This document shows positions 8,059 to 15,732 of a DNA stretch of 64,000 nt, piece after piece. The DNA is from Streptomyces sp. cf386. GTDB taxonomy: Bacteria > Actinomycetota > Actinomycetes > Streptomycetales > Streptomycetaceae. The position numbers and the translations under genes are program-made. The stretch covers positions 95,316-159,315 of the forward strand of contig NZ_FNHV01000022.1 of NCBI RefSeq assembly GCF_900103585.1, read 5' to 3'. The notes under the pieces were generated by a model. That model did not search any database. It was not told the DNA's origin and saw nothing but the letters and a program-made list of their open reading frames with translations. Every line of letters begins with the position of its first letter. The first letter of the stretch is position 1.

Positions 8059-9402
8059 CTAGCTGTAAGCCCTCCATGCACGGGCCGAGGTGTCGTACTC
8101 GTAGCGCGGCAGCCCCTTGATGCCCGTCGTGCGGAACGGGCGGCCGTGGTCGTCGATGCGGACCGTGCCGGTACGGCCCTGCGAGGACCAGTCGAGTTCG
8201 AGGTACCAGTCACAGGTGCAACCGGTCGTCTGCGCGTCGACCACCAGCACCTCAGGGTCCTCGGCGGACACGCGGTACGGCAGCCGCATCGCCGGGATGG
8301 TGACGCCCGAGTCGTTGCCGTCGACCGGGCGGGCGATGGGCCGGTCCTTGTCCAGGTCGACGTCGAAGTAGCGGGGCGTCAGCGCGCCACCGCAGCCGTT
8401 GTTCATGGCGTACGAGTTGCCCTCAAGGGGCGCCGAGCGGCCCACGACGCGCACCCGGAGCGCCTCCAGGACGACGGCCGTCGACGTCCGCCCCTGCACG
8501 CTGATCTCTACCATCGTCTGCCGGCCGTGCACCGCGCTCTGGCTCGCCGCCCAGACTGCGGCGTCCTGCGGGACCGGCGGCGGGGGCACCTGCTGCGGGG
8601 ACTTGGCGGTGACGTAGTCATGGCCGCAGCCCGCGTTCCAGACATGGGAGTCGGCGCTCCAGGTGAGGGGAACGCCGGACGAGGGCTGCTTGTCGTCGGC
8701 TTCCTTCGGGGGCTGTCCGGCGGTCTCGGTGGGCTTCGCCGAAGACTCCTTCGACGTGCCGACCGAGGGCGAGGGCGAGGGATTGGTGGGGGAGGCGTTC
8801 GGGGACTTGGCCGACTTCGGGCGGGGGGTGCCCGACTCCGTCGTACGGGTCGGATCGGCGCCCTGGACGGAGTCGCTCGCCCGGGGACGGTCGTTGTCCG
8901 GCAGGGCGGAGAGGCTGCCGAGCGTGGCGAGGAGTGCCGTCGCCACGGCGGCGGAGACCAGGAGGTGTCGGCGGCGGTACCAGGGGCGGCGGGGAGGCTC
9001 GGTCGGTGTCGGTGCCGGTTCGTCGGGCAGTTCGGAGAGGGAGTCGTCAGCGGGTGAGGGGACGCTGTCCGCCGTAGGAGAAGCCGCAGCAGCAGAAGCT
9101 GTTGTGGAATCGGCCGTCGCGGGAGGACTCGCCGTCCGTGCCCGCTGGCGCGCCGCCACCGCCAGGATCCACAGCCGGTGCAGCTCCAGCCGCTCCTCCG
9201 CTGTCGCCCCGCACAGCGCCGCGAAGCGTTCCACGGGCGCGAAGTCGAGAGGGACCGCGTCGCCCGCGCAGTAGCGGTGCAGCGTGGAGGTGTTCATGTT
9301 CAGGCGGCGGGCCAGTTGGCCGTAACTGCGATCGGTGCGTTCCTTCAGGCGGCTGAGCGACGCCGCGAACTCCTGGACGTCGTCGTCCTGTACTTCCGAC
9401 AC
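8059..9402 (-). CDS. Membrane-anchored XRE-type HTH protein with extracytoplasmic domain
   Basis: 447 residues. Residues 11-75 form a Cro/C1-like helix-turn-helix (LKERTDRSYGQLARRLNMNTSTLHRYCAG shortened here by description: helix pair at about 26-46). A Pro/Ser/Ala-rich linker leads to WYRRRH and a single transmembrane helix at about 147-167 (LLVSAAVATALLATLGSLSAL region). After a second Ser/Thr/Pro-rich stretch (170-240) comes a folded extracytoplasmic domain with Cys residues that could pair (NAGCGHDYV, NNGCGG, TTGCTCDW). This is a one-component transmembrane regulator or a cytoskeletal RodZ-like layout; RodZ itself is shorter and differs in its C-terminal domain. It is divergent from the small secreted protein gene at 9651, which may be its target or partner (inference). 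Confidence 0.7.
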   Translation of the reverse strand: MSEVQDDDVQEFAASLSRLKERTDRSYGQLARRLNMNTSTLHRYCAGDAVPLDFAPVERFAALCGATAEERLELHRLWILAVAARQRARTASPPATADSTTASAAAASPTADSVPSPADDSLSELPDEPAPTPTEPPRRPWYRRRHLLVSAAVATALLATLGSLSALPDNDRPRASDSVQGADPTRTTESGTPRPKSAKSPNASPTNPSPSPSVGTSKESSAKPTETAGQPPKEADDKQPSSGVPLTWSADSHVWNAGCGHDYVTAKSPQQVPPPPVPQDAAVWAASQSAVHGRQTMVEISVQGRTSTAVVLEALRVRVVGRSAPLEGNSYAMNNGCGGALTPRYFDVDLDKDRPIARPVDGNDSGVTIPAMRLPYRVSAEDPEVLVVDAQTTGCTCDWYLELDWSSQGRTGTVRIDDHGRPFRTTGIKGLPRYEYDTSARAWRAYS

Positions 9403-9650
9403 AGTTCCCCCGCGTCCTCCCCGTCCCGGGACGGCATCCCAGGCACTCCATATACCTGCACGTCAGAAGGGCTGGGATGGTTCCACCGTCGCGGATCGGG
9501 CGGCAGCGCTTGCGGCCGCCCGCTGTGACGGCTGATGCTTTTGGTGTCGCACCGACCAGGGCCACAGGCTCCAGCCGGACGGACCATCCGGCGTCGGTGA
9601 CGGCCGCGTTCCGATCGTTCACGCTCTCATCTCACTCACGGGGGACAACC

Positions 9651-10268
9651 ATGCCCAAGCGCATCCGAGCCGGCGTGCTCGCCGCACTCGCTGTCGCCGG
9701 CCTCACCGCAGGCGCCGCACTCTCCGCCGCACCGGCCGGCGCGGCGACCAAAGCGCCCGCACCGAAGTTCCTCGCGGCGTCCGAACTCCCGCCGCACCCC
9801 TCCTCCGCCTGGACCGCCGGCAAGGTCACCGACGGCATCCCGGAGGAGATGCAGTACTGCTTCGGCGAGGCGCTGCTCGCCTACGACCTGCGCCACCGCA
9901 CCTTCCGCACCGACCTCGAGACCAACGCCCAGCAGCTCAACGTCGTCGTCGGCGACAACGCCAAGGCCAAGGCCCTCGCCACGCGCCTCAACAAGGAGAT
10001 CCGGTCCTGCGTCGAGCGCAGCGACGCCGATCCCGACATCGAGGCCGAGTACCGCAGCTTCGGCAGCCTGCCGGTCGAGGAGGGTGCCCGCGTCCACGGC
10101 GTGCACACCCGGGCCTCCTGGGGCGCCATGGACATCGGCCTCGTCTCCGTCGGCCGGGACGGCGGCACCGTCACCGTCGTGCAGTGGGGACAGATGGGCG
10201 ACTTCACGAGCGCGCCGGTGAAGGCCTTCAAGAAGACGACCACCACCGCGGTCAACAAGCTCTACTGA
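9651..10268 (+). CDS. Small secreted protein, sensor-domain-like
   Basis: 205 residues from the ATG at 9651, preceded by GGGGGACAACC; an in-frame start 174 bases upstream would hide the signal peptide. Residues 1-31 are a Sec signal (KRIRAGVLAALAVAGLTAGA, cleavage near APAGAA). The mature protein has two Cys (YCFGEA and RSCVERSD), likely a disulfide, and regularly spaced FLAASELPPHPSSAW and GTVTVVQWGQMGDF strands. It resembles the extracellular sensor-like domains found as free-standing proteins in Streptomyces, but I cannot name a family with certainty. A strong hairpin terminator follows. It may work with the divergent membrane-bound HTH protein; this rests only on position. Confidence 0.6.
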   Translation: MPKRIRAGVLAALAVAGLTAGAALSAAPAGAATKAPAPKFLAASELPPHPSSAWTAGKVTDGIPEEMQYCFGEALLAYDLRHRTFRTDLETNAQQLNVVVGDNAKAKALATRLNKEIRSCVERSDADPDIEAEYRSFGSLPVEEGARVHGVHTRASWGAMDIGLVSVGRDGGTVTVVQWGQMGDFTSAPVKAFKKTTTTAVNKLY

Positions 10269-10298
10269 CCGACGCGCCACCACCGGACCATCACACCA

Positions 10299-10341
10299 GC
10301 GGGGCCGCCCTCCCGGACGGGGGTCGGGCGGGCGGCCCCGC
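10299..10341 (+). terminator. Strong intrinsic terminator after the secreted protein gene
   Basis: GCGGGGCCGCCC (10299-10310) pairs perfectly with GGGCGGCCCCGC (10330-10341), 12 pairs with a 19-base loop, starting 30 bases after the stop codon at 10268. Confidence 0.75.
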
Positions 10342-10839
10342 ACCCATGGCACCGAATTCCAGCCAGTTTTCGCCACCTTCGGCACCGGGCCGACAGCGCG
10401 TCCGCGTCGAGCCCCGACCGTCACGGCTCTGCGTCGAGTACGCCGGTATCCGCAGGCCGGTGTCGGCGAACGGACCGATCCTCCACCGTCAGGACGCCGC
10501 CGTGGCCGTCGGCACGTAACCGTGCGGCACCGCCCTGGTCGGCCGTCCCGTCCAGAAGCAGATGACCCGCCTCGCCTCCCCTCGCCGGAGACCCGCCTCG
10601 GCCCGGTGGCAGCGTACGTCGCCGGTGGTCGACCCGGTTCGGTCGTCGCGTACGGCGACTCCCGGGCGGCCGGTGGATGACGTTCCAGGTTTCATCCACC
10701 GCACCCGGGCCGCCCCAACCGTGGCCGAACACCCGGTCGTTGACGATTCGACATGACTGTCGGGGGTCCGACTGGGAAATGGTTCCCGTGAACGTGTTCG
10801 AGCAGGAGGGGAACCGACATCGGCACGCGGGCGGGGGTC
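10342..10839. other. About 500-base gap with no convincing gene; contains a long inverted repeat
   Basis: Several open frames cross this gap on both strands, but their products are Arg/Pro/Gly-rich and lack any domain, and none has a good ribosome binding site. The only clear structure is the inverted repeat CGGTGGATGA (10671-10680) and TCATCCACCG (10692-10701), arms of 10 bases separated by 11. It may be a hairpin or a regulator site for the kinase gene downstream. No reliable -35/-10 pair was found. Confidence 0.4.
10671..10701. promoter_or_regulatory. Perfect 10-base inverted repeat, candidate operator or hairpin
   Basis: CGGTGGATGA and its exact inverse TCATCCACCG with an 11-base spacer, about 140 bases upstream of the RsbW-like kinase gene. 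The core GTGGATGA/TCATCCAC also occurs, in the opposite arrangement with a 3-base spacer, at 63504-63522 upstream of the MFS gene. Confidence 0.35.
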
Positions 10840-11322
10840 ATGAAGAGGCAAGTACGGGGAGGCGGTCCCATAGCGATCGGGGCCTTCTCGGTGGAGATGG
10901 TGGAGGACAGGGCCGCGAGCACGGGGGAACACAGCCAGACGTCTCAACTCAGGCGCAGACTCGGGCGGGCGGACCTGCGGGCCGTACCGGAGGCACGCAG
11001 GGCGCTGCGCGACCTGTTACGGACGTGGGGGAGGCCCGGACGATCGGACATAGCCGAACTGCTCACCAGCGAGCTCGTCACCAACGCGATCGTGCACACC
11101 GACGATGACGCGGTCCTGACGGCCACAGTGGGACCGGGTGGACTCCGGGTGGAGGTGCGGGACTTCGTGGCCCGCCGGCCCAGACTGCGCGTACCGAACG
11201 CCGACGACGGTACGAACGGCAGGGGCCTGGTCCTGGTCCAGTCCCTCGCGGACGCCTGGGGTGTGCGGGCGCACGGCGTGGGGAAGGCGGTGTGGTTCGA
11301 ACTCGACGCGGATGCCGCGTGA
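10840..11322 (+). CDS. RsbW-like anti-sigma factor kinase / ATP-binding protein
   Basis: 160 residues; ATG at 10840 chosen, with a second in-frame ATG at 10897 possible. The single domain is a GHKL ATPase of the RsbW/SpoIIAB type: N-box LLTSELVTNAIVHT (about residues 75-88), G1-like LRVEVRDF (about 104-111) and G2 NGRGLVLVQSLADAWG (about 126-142). Such proteins bind sigma factors or phosphorylate STAS anti-anti-sigma proteins; many Streptomyces copies lack a known sigma partner. No sigma factor or STAS gene is next to it, so its partner is encoded elsewhere. A 19-pair bidirectional terminator lies 33 bases downstream. Confidence 0.85.
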   Translation: MKRQVRGGGPIAIGAFSVEMVEDRAASTGEHSQTSQLRRRLGRADLRAVPEARRALRDLLRTWGRPGRSDIAELLTSELVTNAIVHTDDDAVLTATVGPGGLRVEVRDFVARRPRLRVPNADDGTNGRGLVLVQSLADAWGVRAHGVGKAVWFELDADAA

Positions 11323-11355
11323 TGCCGTACGACAACCTATGACGCCGTACGACAA

Positions 11356-11398
11356 CGGGAAGGGGCGCGACCCGAGTTGCGGGTCGCGCCCCTTCCCG
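11356..11398. terminator. Very strong bidirectional terminator
   Basis: CGGGAAGGGGCGCGACCCG (11356-11374) and its exact inverse at 11380-11398 form a 19-pair stem closed by the loop AGTTG. It sits between the converging kinase gene (stop 11322) and the DUF2637 gene (stop 11421) and can serve both. Confidence 0.85.
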
Positions 11399-11420
11399 TC
11401 GACGAGAGGCATGCGGCGTG

Positions 11421-12464
11421 TCAGCCGAACTGCTGCTCAAGATCCTTGAGCTTGCGCTCCAGGGAGTCGAGTCTCGGCAGCGCCATGGTGTCGTCCTCCG
11501 CGGTGAGGTCGACGGTGACCGGATCAGAACCGGTGCGGACGGGCTGCAGTGAGGGACGTGACCGCAAGGGCAGTTGTTCCGGCGTCGATATGGCAGGCTC
11601 CGCGGAGACTTGGGCCGAGGCGCGCTCCAGGGCCGCCTGCGGCTCCACCTGCCGTCCGGTGCCGCGGCCGACGAAGCCGCGGTGGCCCCGGCTGATGGCC
11701 TTCAGCTGGGCGCGCTCCATGCGCTGCTGCTCGCGGCGGCGCAGGCGGGCGGTCTCCTTCTGCCGCATGTCCTCGCGGACCTCGTCCACCGCCTCGTCCA
11801 GGCTGCGCACGTTCTCCAGGAGCATCAGCGACCAGGCCTTGTAGGTCTCGCGGGGGGCCCGCAGCCAGCGGACGATCCGGATCTGCGGGAGGGGCCTCGG
11901 GACCAGACCCTGCTCGCGCAGGGCGGCCCGGCGGGTCTGCTTCAGCGCCCGGTCGAACAGCACGGCCGCGGACAGGGACATGCCGGCGAAGAAGTGCGGG
12001 GCGCCGTCGTGGCCGAGGCCCCTGGGCGCGTGCACCCAGTTGAACCAGGCCGCGGCGAACGCGAACGTCCACACGAGTATGCGGGAGCCGAGCGCCGCGT
12101 CACCGTGGCTGGCCTCCCGGACGGCGAGTACGGAGCAGAACATGGCCGCGCCGTCGAGGCCGAAGGGCACGAGGTACTGCCAGCCGCCGGTGAGGCCGAG
12201 GTTCTGCTCACCGAAGCCGACCAGGCCGTGGAAGGAGAGGGCCGCGGCGACCGCCGCACAGCAGAACAGCAGGACGTAGGAGACGGTGCCGTACATGGCC
12301 TCCTTGCGCCTGCGACGCTCCTCGCTGCGCTCCCACGAGTCGTCCGCGCTCGTGTCCTTCCCCGAGGCCTTCCCGCGCCGAAGCACCGCTATCGCCGCCA
12401 GCAGGCCCAGGAGCAGGACGGCGCCCGGAAGCAGCCAGTTCAGCGATATGTCGGTCAATCTCAT
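11421..12464 (-). CDS. DUF2637 family membrane protein (SpdB-like)
   Basis: 347 residues from the ATG complementary to 12462-12464, which follows AAGGGACC; an upstream in-frame start at 12521 is less well placed. An N-terminal membrane helix (about 9-27, LLPGAVLLLGLLAAIAVL) is followed by a charged linker and the DUF2637 core with about four helices (residues 60-175; YVLLFCCAAVAAALSFHG, ILVWTFAFAAAWFNWVHAP, FFAGMSLSAAVLFD). The C-terminal third is cytoplasmic, highly charged (REQQRMERAQLK) and ends in a short coiled coil (LDSLERKLKDLEQQ). DUF2637 proteins occur on Streptomyces plasmids and integrative elements (SpdB spread proteins) and as chromosomal genes; here there are no plasmid genes nearby, so it is taken as chromosomal. 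Function unknown. Confidence 0.8.
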   Translation of the reverse strand: MRLTDISLNWLLPGAVLLLGLLAAIAVLRRGKASGKDTSADDSWERSEERRRRKEAMYGTVSYVLLFCCAAVAAALSFHGLVGFGEQNLGLTGGWQYLVPFGLDGAAMFCSVLAVREASHGDAALGSRILVWTFAFAAAWFNWVHAPRGLGHDGAPHFFAGMSLSAAVLFDRALKQTRRAALREQGLVPRPLPQIRIVRWLRAPRETYKAWSLMLLENVRSLDEAVDEVREDMRQKETARLRRREQQRMERAQLKAISRGHRGFVGRGTGRQVEPQAALERASAQVSAEPAISTPEQLPLRSRPSLQPVRTGSDPVTVDLTAEDDTMALPRLDSLERKLKDLEQQFG

Positions 12465-12768
12465 CTGGGGTCCCTTGCATTGGGATAGGGCGTAACGCCC
12501 GCCATAGTGGCCCAATCCCAACGGCCCTCAGGGGGTTTCGGGGCAAGAGGCCGCCAAGGAAGTGCAAGGGGATGCCCAGGGCGGCGATCTGCTCGAACTG
12601 CCGCTTGAGGGGCGGGAGTTGAGTTCGAGCAACACTACCCGTACGGGTGGTTCCAGGAAAAGTTCCTGCGCGAAGTGAGGAATTTGTGAAACGCATGTAA
12701 CCGTAACGGGTGTCGCGCTCGCGAGTGATCTTACGGCACGGCGGGTTACAGCCATGCCTGAGGGGGCC
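12465..12768. other. 304-base gap upstream of the DUF2637 gene
   Basis: No gene is supported. The gap holds the perfect palindrome ACCCGTACGGGT (12637-12648), about 175 bases upstream of the DUF2637 start, which could be a regulator site. A loose inverted pair CTCGAACT / AGTTCGAG flanks 12592-12629. No tRNA fold and no clear promoter were seen. Confidence 0.35.
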
Positions 12769-13620
12769 TCAACTCGCGGCGGCCAGAAGCTTGGTGACCC
12801 GATCCGCGTCGCAGGTGCGCGGGCAGGTGGCGCAGGTGTCCTCGGGGCGCAGTGTGTAGAACATGCAGCAGCTCGCCCGGTCCCGGGTGGGCAGCGACTC
12901 GCCGTTCGGGCCGGTCAGTTCGCGGAAGGCGGCCGAGCCGACATACGGCTGTGTCGCGCCCGGCAGGAGCAGCTCCAGCTCGCGCCGCGCCCGGTCCAGC
13001 TCGCCGTCGCCGAACAGATGGGCGACGTACCACAGGCCCTCGACGACCTCGTCGGTCGCCATGCCCCACAGTGCGCGTCCACGTCGCCGCATACGGGGCC
13101 CGAAGCCGGCGAGGACGGGTTCGAGGTGCTCGGCGACGGCGGCCCGGACCTCGGAGCGCAGCGCCTCCTCGTCGGGGACGACCCTGGCGCCGGGCAGCAG
13201 GGCGGCCGGGTCGTCGGGGAGGCAGGCGAAGGTGGCGGGGCGGGCGGCCAGGCGGCCTATGGCCAGGCCGGGGGCCGTGCGGTCGTACGAGACATGCGTC
13301 ACGGGGAAGCGCGGGACGCGGCGGAGCAGGAACCAGGGCACGGTGATCAGCAGGCAGACGGGCCAGGCGTACCGGTGCAGGCCGAAGCTGGCGACGACGT
13401 CAGCCCGTGCGGACTGTCCGTAGTCCCGCAGTACCTGTGCGTCGTCCCAGGCCAGGAAGGCATCGAGGCCGGTGCCGCCCTCCGCGAGCGTGGTGGCGGT
13501 GACCCAGCCGTCGTGCCGGGGGAGCTCCTCGTCGGCCGTCGGCTGGGTGATGGCGAGCCCCGGGAAGGCCTCGGCGAGACGGGTGTACGCGTCCTCGAGG
13601 GCTATGGGGGGCACGGACAT
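12769..13620 (-). CDS. FhuF-like (2Fe-2S)-binding protein, probable ferric-siderophore reductase
   Basis: 283 residues. The C-terminus carries the FhuF-type iron-sulfur motif CC-x10-C-x2-C (CCMFYTLRPEDTCATC, about residues 248-263), followed by another Cys in RTCDAD. The N-terminal 200 residues match the helical part of FhuF/siderophore-interacting reductases (ASFGLHRYAWPVCLL). Members reduce Fe(III)-siderophore complexes in the cytoplasm to release iron. An iron box overlaps the presumed promoter 26-44 bases upstream, so repression by a DmdR/IdeR-type regulator under iron sufficiency is expected. It is monocistronic and divergent from a GntR regulator. Family call firm; exact siderophore unknown. 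Confidence 0.85.
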   Translation of the reverse strand: MSVPPIALEDAYTRLAEAFPGLAITQPTADEELPRHDGWVTATTLAEGGTGLDAFLAWDDAQVLRDYGQSARADVVASFGLHRYAWPVCLLITVPWFLLRRVPRFPVTHVSYDRTAPGLAIGRLAARPATFACLPDDPAALLPGARVVPDEEALRSEVRAAVAEHLEPVLAGFGPRMRRRGRALWGMATDEVVEGLWYVAHLFGDGELDRARRELELLLPGATQPYVGSAAFRELTGPNGESLPTRDRASCCMFYTLRPEDTCATCPRTCDADRVTKLLAAAS

Positions 13621-13645
13621 GGTGGCCGCCGATTCGCTCGACTTC

Positions 13646-13664
13646 AGAGGTAAGGCTTACCTTA
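13646..13664. promoter_or_regulatory. Iron box (DmdR/IdeR-type operator)
   Basis: AGAGGTAAGGCTTACCTTA matches 14 of 19 positions of the actinobacterial iron box TTAGGTTAGGCTAACCTAA and is itself a near-perfect palindrome (AGGTAAG/CTTACCT). It lies 26 bases before the FhuF-like start, where such operators normally overlap the promoter. Confidence 0.75.
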
Positions 13665-13774
13665 CCCAAGATCGCTGAGGTTTGAACTGTCGAGTTCTGC
13701 GCCTAAGGTGCTTGACGGGCGAGTAACAACCCGCCGTAATGACCCCAAGTACCGACACGTCCGGAGGAGGACCC

Positions 13775-14644
13775 GTGAGGCAGGGCGCGCAGGGCTCCGC
13801 GGGCACGGGGATTCCTCGGGAGTCGGATGTCCCGTCGGCTGCGCCGAGGGTGCCGGCGCAGGGTGGGGCCGTGGGCGTGGACCGGGGCCCGGGTTCGGGT
13901 CTGGGACCGGGTTCGGGTTCGGGTTCGGGGCAGGATCGGTCCCGAGGAGCCTCGGGGGTGCCGGCGGCTCGTGGTGAGCACACCCACAGCGAGCAGCCCA
14001 TTCCGCGTCCGGTCGTGCAGCGGGCCTCGGTCCGCGGGCAGATCCTCGACGCGCTGCGCACGGCGCTGGTCACCGGTGAGCTGGCTCCCGGCGAGGTCTA
14101 CTCGGCTCCCGCGCTCGGTGAACGCTTCGGCGTCTCCGCGACGCCGGTTCGCGAGGCCATGCAGCAACTCGCGCTGGAGGGGGCCGTGGAGGTCGTTCCC
14201 AACCGCGGGTTCCGGGTGGTCGAACGCGGGGCCCGGGAGCTGGCCGAGCTGGCCGAGGTCCGTGCGCTGATCGAAGTGCCGGTGATGCTGCGGCTCGCGC
14301 GCAGCGTGCCCGCCGAACGCTGGGCGGAACTGCGGCCGTTGGCCGAGGCGACGGTCCGTGCGGCGGCCACGGGATGCCGGGCGACGTACGCGGAGTCGGA
14401 CCGTACCTTCCACCGCGCCGTGCTCGCCCTCTGCGGCAACGACCAACTCGTCCAGATCGCCGACGACCTCCACCGCCGCGCCCAGTGGCCCCTGATGACC
14501 CCCACCCGCCCGTCCGGCCGCGGCCACGCCGACCTCATCGCCGACGCGGCGGAACACGCGGCGCTGCTGGACGCCTTGATCGGCGGGGAGCTGGAAGTCG
14601 TGCGGTCGTTGGTGGGAGAGCACTTCGCCGGGGCGGCGGGCTGA
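13775..14644 (+). CDS. GntR/FadR-type transcriptional regulator
   Basis: 289 residues from the GTG at 13775, chosen because GGAGGAGG (13763-13770) sits 4 bases before it; an ATG at 13739 in the same frame lacks such a site. The first 75 residues are low complexity with a Gly/Ser/Pro run (GPGSGLGPGSGSGSGQ) coded by GGGTTC hexamers. A winged helix follows (about 86-150; LRTALVTGELAPGEVYSAPALGE shortened: recognition part FGVSATPVREAMQQLALEGAV). The C-terminal FCD effector domain (about 155-285) has the usual acidic and His residues (RTFHRAVLALCGN, HADLIADAAEHAAL). Effector unknown; possibly an organic acid that binds a metal in the FCD pocket. Divergent from the FhuF-like gene, but no functional link is evident. 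Confidence 0.85.
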   Translation: MRQGAQGSAGTGIPRESDVPSAAPRVPAQGGAVGVDRGPGSGLGPGSGSGSGQDRSRGASGVPAARGEHTHSEQPIPRPVVQRASVRGQILDALRTALVTGELAPGEVYSAPALGERFGVSATPVREAMQQLALEGAVEVVPNRGFRVVERGARELAELAEVRALIEVPVMLRLARSVPAERWAELRPLAEATVRAAATGCRATYAESDRTFHRAVLALCGNDQLVQIADDLHRRAQWPLMTPTRPSGRGHADLIADAAEHAALLDALIGGELEVVRSLVGEHFAGAAG

Positions 14645-14662
14645 GGGCAGGCTTCTCAGCCC

Positions 14663-14700
14663 GTGGGGGTGCCCCCTCTGGGAGAGTTCGAGGACGAGGC
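14663..14700. repeat. Copy of a G/C-rich palindromic interspersed element
   Basis: GTGGGGGTGCCCCCTCTGGG and following bases contain the hairpin GGGGGTGCCCCC and resemble the element inside the xanthine dehydrogenase iron-sulfur gene (18985-19017). Similar GGGGGTnCCCCC modules are scattered in Streptomyces genomes. It lies between convergent genes and may act as a terminator. Confidence 0.45.
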
Positions 14701-14702
14701 CC

Positions 14703-15491
14703 CTACGCCGTGGCCGCGCCCGTTGCCGGAGGGATCGGGGCCAGCTGCCGGGCCAGCCACGTGGGCACGCCGCCCAGGAGGCGGAACAGCCGCCGGGCCT
14801 CCTCGCGCAGGCGTGACGCCTCCGGCTCGGCCTCCGCGTCGGCCAGCGACGCCAGCGCGGGCGCCGTACCCACCAGATAGCCCAGCTCCTCGCGGATGCG
14901 GAGGGATTCGGCGAAGCCGTGGCGGGCCTCCGCCAACTCGCCCTCGCGCAGGGCGAGTCCGGCCAGGTGGCGCCAGGTGAAGGAGAGCAGGAGCGGGTCG
15001 GCGTGGGCGGTCGCGCCGGCGTGGGCCCGGCGGTAGGCCGCACGGGCCGCCTGGGGGGAGTGCGCGAGGTTCTCCGCCAGCAGCCCCCGCCGGAAGTCCA
15101 GCAACGCCCGCCCCGCCGCCCCCGGAGGGATCAGCGCCGCCGCCCGCCCCAGCGCCGCCCGCGCCTCGTCGGCCCGGTCGCGCACTGAGTGCAGGGTCGC
15201 GGCGTACGCAAGTTGCCCCCGTTCACAAGCGGCCGCCCCGCGCTCGTCGTCGCTGTGGGCGAGCGCCTCGGCCGTGCGCAGCGCGTCCTCGGCCTCCTCC
15301 CAGCCCTGCTCGGTGTAGAGACACCGCTCCACCTGCAGCGCGGCCCGCTGGAGCGCGGCCTGAGCGGTGACCGGCTGGAGCAGCGCCGCCGCGTCCGCCC
15401 AGCAGGCGCGTGAGCGCAGCCGCCATACCGCGGTCTGGAGTGGATCGTCACCGGCGGTCGTTCCGTTACCAGACATGGCGGTATGTGCCAC
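14703..15491 (-). CDS. TPR-like helical repeat protein
   Basis: 262 residues from the GTG complementary to 15489-15491, which follows GGGGAGGG. The protein is Ala/Leu/Arg-rich and almost entirely helical, with repeats resembling tetratricopeptide units (AAALLQPVTAQAALQRAAL, WEEAEDALRTAEALAH, ADEARAALGRAAALIP, AEARHGFAESLRIREELG). No catalytic or DNA-binding motif is visible and there is no signal peptide, so a cytoplasmic protein-binding role is likely. Its neighbours (GntR regulator, PucR regulator) give no hint. Some Streptomyces proteins of this type are the C-terminal parts of larger regulators; this one is free-standing. Confidence 0.65.
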   Translation of the reverse strand: MAHTAMSGNGTTAGDDPLQTAVWRLRSRACWADAAALLQPVTAQAALQRAALQVERCLYTEQGWEEAEDALRTAEALAHSDDERGAAACERGQLAYAATLHSVRDRADEARAALGRAAALIPPGAAGRALLDFRRGLLAENLAHSPQAARAAYRRAHAGATAHADPLLLSFTWRHLAGLALREGELAEARHGFAESLRIREELGYLVGTAPALASLADAEAEPEASRLREEARRLFRLLGGVPTWLARQLAPIPPATGAATA

Positions 15492-15732
15492 CTAGCCCTC
15501 CCCAAGGTCCTGTCCTGCGGATCAGCTCGGGGTCGCGGGGCATCGTCCCTGGATACCCGGCCTGATCCGAGGAACAGGCCCAGCGCGCCATCGAGCTGTT
15601 GAGTGGTGGCGGCATCTCAGCACGAATCTCCGCGCCCGGCCAAGAGGGTGGGTGAAGGATTTCACAAAGTCGTGGGACAGCGGCGGCACTTGGTGCCATC
15701 CGGATGCCGTCCGCGCGAGGGCTTCCGGGGGC

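Noticed and set aside
10421..10732. Small reverse-strand gene of 103 codons in the gap before the RsbW-like kinase gene
   Set aside because: Arg/Gly-rich product, no ribosome binding site, no recognisable fold, and it overlaps the long inverted repeat.
11421..12464. Integrated plasmid or ICE remnant signalled by the DUF2637 (SpdB-like) gene
   Set aside because: No integrase, excisionase, TraB, replication gene or tRNA attachment site was seen within several kilobases; base composition is unchanged.
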